Of a DNA stretch of 64,000 nt, positions 57,913-64,000 are shown piece after piece. Each line of letters begins with the position of its first letter. Positions within the stretch are counted from its first letter, which is position 1. The stretch is from Pseudofabraea citricarpa. Its lineage: Eukaryota; Ascomycota; Leotiomycetes; Helotiales; Dermateaceae. A program made the translations under genes and the position numbers. The notes beneath the pieces were generated by a model that did not search any database, had not been told where the DNA came from, and worked only from the letters and a program-made list of their open reading frames with translations. The stretch lies in assembly GCA_029641185.1 (NCBI GenBank), contig JAPWGK010000012.1:868001-932000 (forward strand). The letters run 5' to 3'.

Positions 57913-58728
57913 TTTATAGGATGGTGGTGTGCTGAGAGTTTGTCGAGTCGGCAGCGTGGGGTTTCTATCTTTTTGTTGCGAGACTGGGAAAGATACAGCA
58001 AAAATTATCCTATCGCAAGCGGTGTAGCATGGCAGAAATCGGTTCGGGTCTGTGGCTGTGGCTGCCGCAAGCGAGAGAGCTTCGATTTGATGTAGTAACC
58101 CGGGGACATTTTGGTTTTCTGCGTACTTACCTATTCTAGTTGAACCCGGAGATGTTGGATATGATATGTGTCTGTCATGTATGTAATCTATAAATCTATA
58201 GGCTTATAGTTGTAATTACAAAAATATACATTTTATTTGTTTGTCCCAAGAGCATCCAAATTATTCAATGAGCGACAGTATATACACCTCGGCACATCTA
58301 TTCATAAATTCGAGCACTTGGAGAATCCAGTCTTTATTTGGCAACAAGGTTGACTGTTTTCAATTCGAATTTGAGTTGTCTTTTTAATTTATAAGTTAAA
58401 CCTTGATGGCTATGGCCATTATGGACAGAGGCACACGTGACGGGAGCCCTCGGAGCCTCGTTGACTTGACACTGGCAGCTGAATGGCTCCTCCTGTACTC
58501 TACCGAGACAAGGGAAACGAACTACATTCCCTCGCATGTGTTGTCGACCTTCGTCCCTTCAACCACCAAGTATATGATGCTGAAGGAAGCCCCCGGCACA
58601 ATAGCTTTGGCCCAACAAAAGCCAAGCCGACGCAATACACAAGCAAAATGAGCAAATGGGCCGATCCGATAGGAATTCAACGCTAGTCCGCATACAAGGC
58701 GCAATCCCAATGCAACGAAGGGCGGGAG

Positions 58729-58730
<2 letters not shown>

Positions 58731-58760
<30 letters not shown>
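58731..58760 (+). repeat. (ATG)n microsatellite
   Basis: Ten perfect ATG triplets in non-coding DNA about 740 bp upstream of the ZIP transporter. Confidence 0.93.
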
Positions 58761-59163
58761 TCCCGACTCGAGAGATTCTTGCTGTCAGAGGCAGGTGGCA
58801 GGTGGCAGGTGATGAGAACCTATACCTGTACCTTAGGTAGGTACCTATACCTAAAGGTATTATTGGGAGTCGCAATCCTCTCTTCCCTCTCACGCGCCCT
58901 CTCTTGTTTCTGCTCTCCAGTTTTCCTGGCTCGCTTGATTTGGTATCCATCCGGGTACTCAGTTCAGTCCAAAGCAAAAGCAAAAGCTCCCTCACGAGGA
59001 CACTGGCGACTGGACACTGGACAGCCTCTCGTAATCCAACCCGTTGCAGCTGTTCTCTTTTTAGCTCTACCTTTTGCCCTTGTCATTCTTCCTAAAGTCT
59101 TATCCTCGCGCTTTCATTACCTACAACCAATTCGCAGGAGGCGTGGAAGAGGTTCTCAACTCT

Positions 59164-59300
59164 CAAGGTGCGTAGCCCAAGTCCTCTCCACTTCTCTGCT
59201 TTTTGCTGACTTGCCTCAGATCTGGCCCACAATATTCGAGGGCTTTGGATCATCCGTAGACGTCCTTATATACCCCTCCTTCCTCTCATAACTCACCTTG
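59164..59300. promoter_or_regulatory. Two CAAGGT motifs, possible zinc-response sites
   Basis: CAAGGT lies at 59164-59169 on the plus strand and its complement ACCTTG at 59295-59300, about 330 and 200 bp upstream of the zinc transporter ATG. CAAGGT is, from memory, the core recognised by the zinc-responsive activator ZafA in Aspergillus fumigatus. A six-base motif can occur by chance, so this is suggestive only. Confidence 0.4.
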
Positions 59301-59495
59301 AGTTGTCCCTCACGTTGCCTGTGAACGCGTTCTCCCATTCCCAAATTTGCGCCCGCTTGAACCAACCCACACGAAGACACTTAAAGACCACGAGACTGCT
59401 CTGCAATAGCGAGACATCCAGATTCCAAGTCATAAAGGGGAGCGCTTCGGCGTAGCAAAGTGGGCGAGTAGTAGTGCAGGGAGTTATACGCGAAC

Positions 59496-60866
59496 ATGTC
59501 GACTTGGAATGTCACCGTAGAGTGTGGTGGAGGAAATGAATACGACGGCAGATTGGGCATTCGAATATCCTCCATCTTCGTCATCGGCTTTGGATCTTTG
59601 ATGGGTACGTTCAAGCGCCTGCGGTCACTATGACTTGGGCGAGACTACTAACTTAAATTTCAAGGCGCTCTGCTGCCAGTATTGGCAGCCAGAAACAAAA
59701 GGATGCATGTGCCCCCAGTGGCCTTCTTTATTGCCAAATACTTTGGATCAGGGGTGATCATTTCAACCGCATTCATACATTTGCTTGCACCAGCAATCGA
59801 GAATCTCACTTCGCCATGCCTGACAGGCCCAATAACCAACTATACCTGGGCAGAGGGCATTGCACTAATGACCGTTTTTGTCATGTTCTTCATCGAATTG
59901 ATGGCAGCTCGGTTCGACGTGTTTGGAGACCACAAGCATGATCTCGAATCCTCCGATCCTGCAAGAGATCTCATGAGGGCAGTCGAAAAGGACCATTTAC
60001 AAAGTGGTAAGTCCTTCTCATAAAACTTACAAGTCAGGCCAAATGTAGTATGTCACTAGATGACGCTTCTGGTGCTTAAATTAATTTCTGTTTTCCATCC
60101 ATTGACGAGTTGGCGGTCTCGTGCAGGCGGCGATACTCTCAGACGCTTACTCACTGCTTCTACAGCAAATTCCTCGAACACATTACAAGACGATAGTAAT
60201 ATTCCTTCTGTTGTTGAAGATTCTATTACTGATGAGGTAGGACAAACGAAAGTTTCAATGACGAGACCTCATAGTGGTGTTCCTGGCAGAGAGGATGATC
60301 TGTCATATCCCCCGGGCGGCCAAGATCATCTAGCTCATCACCATCACCATGGCGATGGTATTGAAGATGGCTACTTTGCTGCTCAGATGACTGCAATCTT
60401 TATCCTAGAGTTCGGTGTTATATTCCACTCGATTTTTATTGGCCTCACTCTAGCAGTTACTGGAGATGAGTTCAATATCCTTTATATTGTTCTAGTCTTT
60501 CATCAGACTTTCGAAGGTCTTGGTTTAGGCTCCAGATTGGCGACAGCCCAATGGCCAAAGTCGAAGTGGTGGTTGCCATGGGCACTTGGAACAGCATATG
60601 GTTTCAGTACTCCAATCGCTATTGCCATTGGCCTCGGGGTCCGGACAACGTTTACTCCCGGCAGTCCAAGAACAATGATTGTTAACGGTGTATTCGACGC
60701 CATCAGCGCGGGAATTCTGATTTACACTGGATTGGTAGAATTGATGGCCCATGAGTTCATGTTCAATCAAGAAATGCGCAAAAGCTCAATTAGGATGATG
60801 CTTGGTGCTTTCTCATGCATGTGTGTCGGTGCTGGGTTGATGGCTCTACTTGGAAAGTGGGCTTGA
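59496..60866 (+). CDS. ZIP-family plasma-membrane zinc transporter
   Basis: This is a ZRT1/ZRT2-like importer of Zn2+ (possibly Fe2+). Exons 59496-59604, 59665-60006 and 60127-60866 give about 396 aa. Helix 1 (ISSIFVIGFGSLMGALLPVL) spans intron 1; helix 2-3 residues include FFIAKYFGSGVIISTAFIHLLAPA and WAEGIALMTVFVMFFIELMAARFD (cited as regions). The variable cytoplasmic loop holds the metal-binding histidine cluster HLAHHHHHGDG near residues 225-235. Helix 4 has FHSIFIGLTLAV and helix 5 HQTFEGLGLGSRL, the two conserved metal-site motifs. The protein ends LMALLGKWA as yeast Zrt1 does. Two CAAGGT motifs upstream fit zinc-dependent control. Confidence 0.94.
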
Positions 60867-61488
60867 AGCACTTTCGGCCTTTTTTTTTCAATATCCGTAT
60901 TCGTATGATAGATAGGCTTAAAGAAGCCTTGACTTCTGAGCCAAGAAGATCATGGTAGATGCACGTGAGCGAGCATACTCCGAGTCAAGAATTAGGGACT
61001 AAGGGGAGGTGAATATACTAAATACGAGGACTCGTGACGGCCAGAGAGTGACATGGTTATCCAGGATAATTGGACCCATTTAGCCATGGCCAGATTGAAC
61101 AAGGAGTCTGGTAGTTTTCATGTTTGCAAAGGTAAACGCATCTTACAATCCATGAATTGGTTAGCTGCTAGAGACCGGTTACAGTAGCAGCAATAAATGA
61201 AAATCAAAACTATCACCAAAGTGCTTGCCACTCACTATTCGCACGTTAATGGTGATTTAATATCCGCTAAACATGACTACTAAAGAGCCACATGAGGCCA
61301 TTTTTCAAAACAAAAAAAAATTTAACAAAGAAAGGCAAAAGAGAAGTAGCAAGGTGTAGGAACACCCAACAGTACTAGAACATCCTCAAATTCAGACTTT
61401 AATGGTAGATTAAGTACTCTGTGAGTGACTACTCACTCTAAACATAGCTCTCTACAACCCCCCGTACCAATCATCCATCATCATCGCT
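60867..61488. other. Intergenic between convergent genes
   Basis: 3' flanks of the ZIP gene and the gene ending at 61489; a short A run at about 61311-61320; nothing else seen. Confidence 0.6.
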
Positions 61489-62743
61489 TTACTCAGTTCT
61501 AATCTTCCTCGCCTCAACCAAGCTTTTGTACATATTCTCATCATAGCTCTCAAAAGTCAAAACCCGGACATAGATTGGTAGGACGGCTGGCTGGTTGACC
61601 TATTGAAAGAAAGAAAAAAGGTCAGCTTCCAAACATTACCACATAATAAATAATATACCTTAGGAATCATCAACTCCGTAATATCATGAGGAGTGACTGA
61701 GCTCAAGTCCTCTTTGCCTAGTGCTTCGCGGAGCCCATCTCTGCAATAAGTATCGCCTGTTTGGAGAAGATTCCATAGCTTAAGGACCCAAGTATTGATG
61801 GTTCCGAAGGCTGGATCGCTTGCATATGTAATTTTCTCGCCACCACTGGTGGAATACTCTCCAGCATACCAAAAGTTGACCGTCTGATCGGAGGTCTGGG
61901 GTTCGCCAATGAATAGTGGCACGATTTGTTTAATCTCCCGTGGTTCCTCGAATTGCATGATGAGGCCGTGATCTCCAACCTCTGCGGGGAGCATGCTGTG
62001 GCTGGCAGAATTCATGACCCAAATAGCTCCGCGTGTCTTGACCAGCTGCTTTTTTTTGCGAGTATCTGCAAATGGGATTACCCAGCCTTGAGATCCTGCC
62101 TTGTAGTTGAGTACGTGAGCGAGGAAGTCCCCGTCAAACACTTCCATCTCTTTGAGCTTCCGGAGATTACTCTTGTCAACTACTTGAATGGTTGCAAACT
62201 CGAGCTGTGCAGGAGCACGGGGTATAATGCCATTCATTCTGCGCCGCGTGGTGGATTGGAATCGTCCAACTGGGCTAGAAGATGATCTCTTGTGCCGTGA
62301 AGCCTGTGGATATTGTGGGTTGCTTTGGAATACAGGTAGCGGTGATAGTTGTTCTAGGAGTGAATTGAAAGTTTCCTATATCATCTGCAGTTAGATTTGC
62401 CTGACTCTTGCCCTAATAGACGCGTGGTATTGCTTACAATAGATCGAGAAGGAACAATTTGCGCATCTTGTGGCCGCTGTGGATTCAAGAGAGAGATTAC
62501 CCTTGCTAAATCTTTTTTATCTTCTTCTGCTCTGGCTTTTACTAGAGCTTCATCCTCCTTGTTCCATTCTTCTCTCAGCTCGCCCTGCTTACGATCGTGG
62601 AGTGTTTGCATCATCTGGCGCATTTCTCGTGCTTGCTGCGATCTATCGTTATTAAGCTGCTGATCTTGCTTTACTCTTGCTTCCCTCCTATCGCGCAGGA
62701 TGGCTCCTGCCTCCTCGAGGAGTTTGTCGGATTGCGGTGCCAT
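61489..62743 (-). CDS. Conserved-looking protein of unknown function
   Basis: Exons 62438-62743, 61659-62375 and 61489-61599, with 62- and 59-bp introns in phase 0, give 377 aa. Residues 1-100 are a highly charged probable coiled coil (LRDRREARVKQDQQLN, MMQTLHDRKQGELREEW). A Ser/Arg stretch follows (SRHKRSSSSPVGRFQSTTRRR). From about 150 to 370 the sequence looks like a folded domain: QLEFATIQVVDKSNLRKLKE, VFDGDFLAHVLNYKAGSQGW, RGAIWVMNSASHSMLPAEVG, NFWYAGEYSTSGGEK, INTWVLKLWNLLQTGDTY and a C-terminal LPIYVRVLTFESYDENMY. I cannot place it in a named family; the consistent phase and codon-clean exons make it a real gene. Confidence 0.75.
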
Positions 62744-63868
62744 ATTGAGCAGGCTGCATAGTCAGTGCTAAGCGAGGACCTTAGAATATGTGGAATAAAT
62801 TCACTTACAAGTTGTGTTATGAGCTACAGAGTTTGTCGGAGAATTTGCGCTAATGCTCATACCTGGAGGTGACGCGTTGAATACGAAAGCATACCTATGT
62901 GTGATTTGATAGCATGTGTGAGATCGCGTCGAGGACGATGGTATTTTAAGCGAGGTGTGAATGTTCCCCCGTTCCGAACCTAAATTGTGCTGACGCTCTT
63001 GTTGCAACTTCCATGCCTTCCTTCGTGTTAGCAGAGACATACAAGACATAGATTAAAGATAGTTATGCACTCGAGAGCCGATTAAAATCCCGTAACCAAA
63101 TCGAATACCTAATCAAAGATCAATTTCTGCTACTGGATGATGCGTTGGCCTGGAGTGCTCATGTGGAGAAAACAGTACAAATTCCTAGTAGTTCGTCTTT
63201 ACTAAGGAGGCCTCTATTGAAAAGTTGCGGGAGCAAAATAGAATTTCAGATGATGGCATAACCTCTTTTCCGCACCAGCTGAAGTTCCCATATGTACAAT
63301 TAGTAAACGTTAGTCGCAAAGTCTAGTATGCATCTAGAAACATCTTAGCTAATAAATAGCAATTTGTTGTAATGAGGCAACGCGTTTACTTGTCAGTAGG
63401 TGAATCAAGAAACCAACAGAAGTAAGAACATTAAAACTGATATTTGTAAAGTCGGATTATAAAGCTATTGCCGACACACCCGGACTACCTCGTAGTGCGT
63501 GGTGATCGAGGGGTTATTACCCGGTACTTTACGTACAGGATAGTGTGATTCACTGATTCATACCCGTCGAGCTGGTAGGTGATGTTGATGTTTCTATGGA
63601 GGAGGATCGTAAGGATCTGTAAGGGTATATGAGAGTGGTTGTTCACCTATACTAGTCACCTGATATGTCAACAGTTATATAAGCCACACTTGCACAGCCT
63701 TTTTTTTCTACTTGGCTATAAGGCTGAATGGAATGTTTAACTGGATCAAACATAAGCACTTGTGTTGTTATATTTACATTTTCAAAGTAAGAATATAGAT
63801 GATCGAGCAATACAATGAGGTTTAAACCAACACAGAGACTAATGTAATATATGGGGGGGGAGGGGCTT
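62744..63868. other. Intergenic
   Basis: 5' flank of the minus-strand gene at 62743 and sequence of ordinary composition. A G-rich run sits at 63853-63865 close to the stop of the next gene. The frame 62801-63049 shows no domain. Confidence 0.5.
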
Positions 63869-64000
63869 CTAATGCTTTGATCGCTCTCTATTCATAGTCG
63901 CAATAATAGGTGCGTAATTTACCTCGAGAACCTCTTTGGGAACTGTTGCACCCATTTCTTTCGGAGCCTCAATGTTCCAAGTCCCAAGCAATGCAGTTCC
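63869..64000 (-). CDS. C-terminal end of an unidentified gene (cut by window edge)
   Basis: The minus frame is open from base 64000 to a TAG at 63869-63871. It reads GTALLGTWNIEAPKEMGATV, followed by PKEVLEVNYAPII. It looks like real coding sequence rather than chance, but only about 43 codons are visible, a GT donor after VLE could instead end an exon here, and I cannot name the family. Confidence 0.4.
   Translation of the reverse strand, partial: GTALLGTWNIEAPKEMGATVPKEVLEVNYAPIIATMNRERSKH

Larger units (their letters stand above)
57913..59495. other. Divergent promoter region of MRT4 and the ZIP gene
   Basis: No gene supported. It contains an (ATG)n microsatellite, a TAGGTAGGTACCTA motif at about 58834, and two CAAGGT sites listed separately. 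The open frame 58656-59291 spans the microsatellite and promoter-like CT-rich DNA and lacks any domain. Confidence 0.55.

Overview
The window is nuclear DNA from a filamentous ascomycete (Pezizomycotina). The genes are compact, with many 42-100 bp spliceosomal introns bearing GTAAGT/GTATGT-type donors and CTAAC/CTGAC-like branch points. A transposon core is depleted of CpA/TpG in the manner of repeat-induced point mutation (RIP). The protein set is typical of the group (SamB/Mub1, Mkt1, a U1-70K with an RGG tail, a ZIP zinc transporter). From general resemblance of the proteins I would guess Leotiomycetes (Helotiales, Sclerotinia-like), but that is an inference. Positions are exact to the base where I traced splice sites by keeping the reading frame.

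Layout. 1-10.3 kb is gene-dense: the MKT1 gene (minus, C-terminus off the window) diverges from an isopenicillin-N-synthase-like 2OG-Fe(II) oxygenase, which converges on tRNA pseudouridine synthase PUS4. PUS4 diverges from a gene with a DNMT1 replication-foci-like domain across a promoter that holds a 128-bp inverted repeat. EBP2 (60S ribosome assembly) follows. 10.3-16.1 kb is a 3.9-kb low-complexity upstream region leading into samB/MUB1. 16.1-21.7 kb is gene-poor with decayed reading frames, a 37-base G run and a 57-bp tandem duplication. 21.7-27 kb holds a coiled-coil gene and a WDR44/Dgr2-like WD40 gene. 27-31.1 kb is again gene-poor with broken frames. 31.1-33.9 kb is acetoacetyl-CoA synthetase. 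34.0-36.3 kb is a 2312-bp TIR transposon with a TA target duplication and a RIP-like core, inserted just upstream of that gene. 36.55-37.2 kb encodes a small secreted crystallin-like protein. 39.2-41.4 kb is the serine palmitoyltransferase LCB2 subunit. 42.3-42.7 kb is a 448-bp MITE-like element. 45.8-47.4 kb is a proline-rich, SR-tailed protein of unknown function. 48.8-50.6 kb is a secreted/membrane kelch protein. 52.4-53.4 kb is triosephosphate isomerase. 54.1-56.5 kb holds the divergent pair mL43 (mitoribosome) and U1-70K (spliceosome). 57.1-57.9 kb is MRT4 (60S assembly). 59.5-60.9 kb is a ZIP zinc transporter with CAAGGT motifs upstream. 61.5-62.7 kb is a conserved-looking unknown gene, and the right edge carries the end of another gene.

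Most genes are unrelated housekeeping functions (rRNA/ribosome assembly, splicing, glycolysis, sphingolipid and ketone-body metabolism), and I see no secondary-metabolite or defence cluster. The most interesting items are the structured non-coding elements (transposon, MITE, promoter palindrome), a disrupted splice acceptor in the oxygenase, and several uncharacterised proteins.
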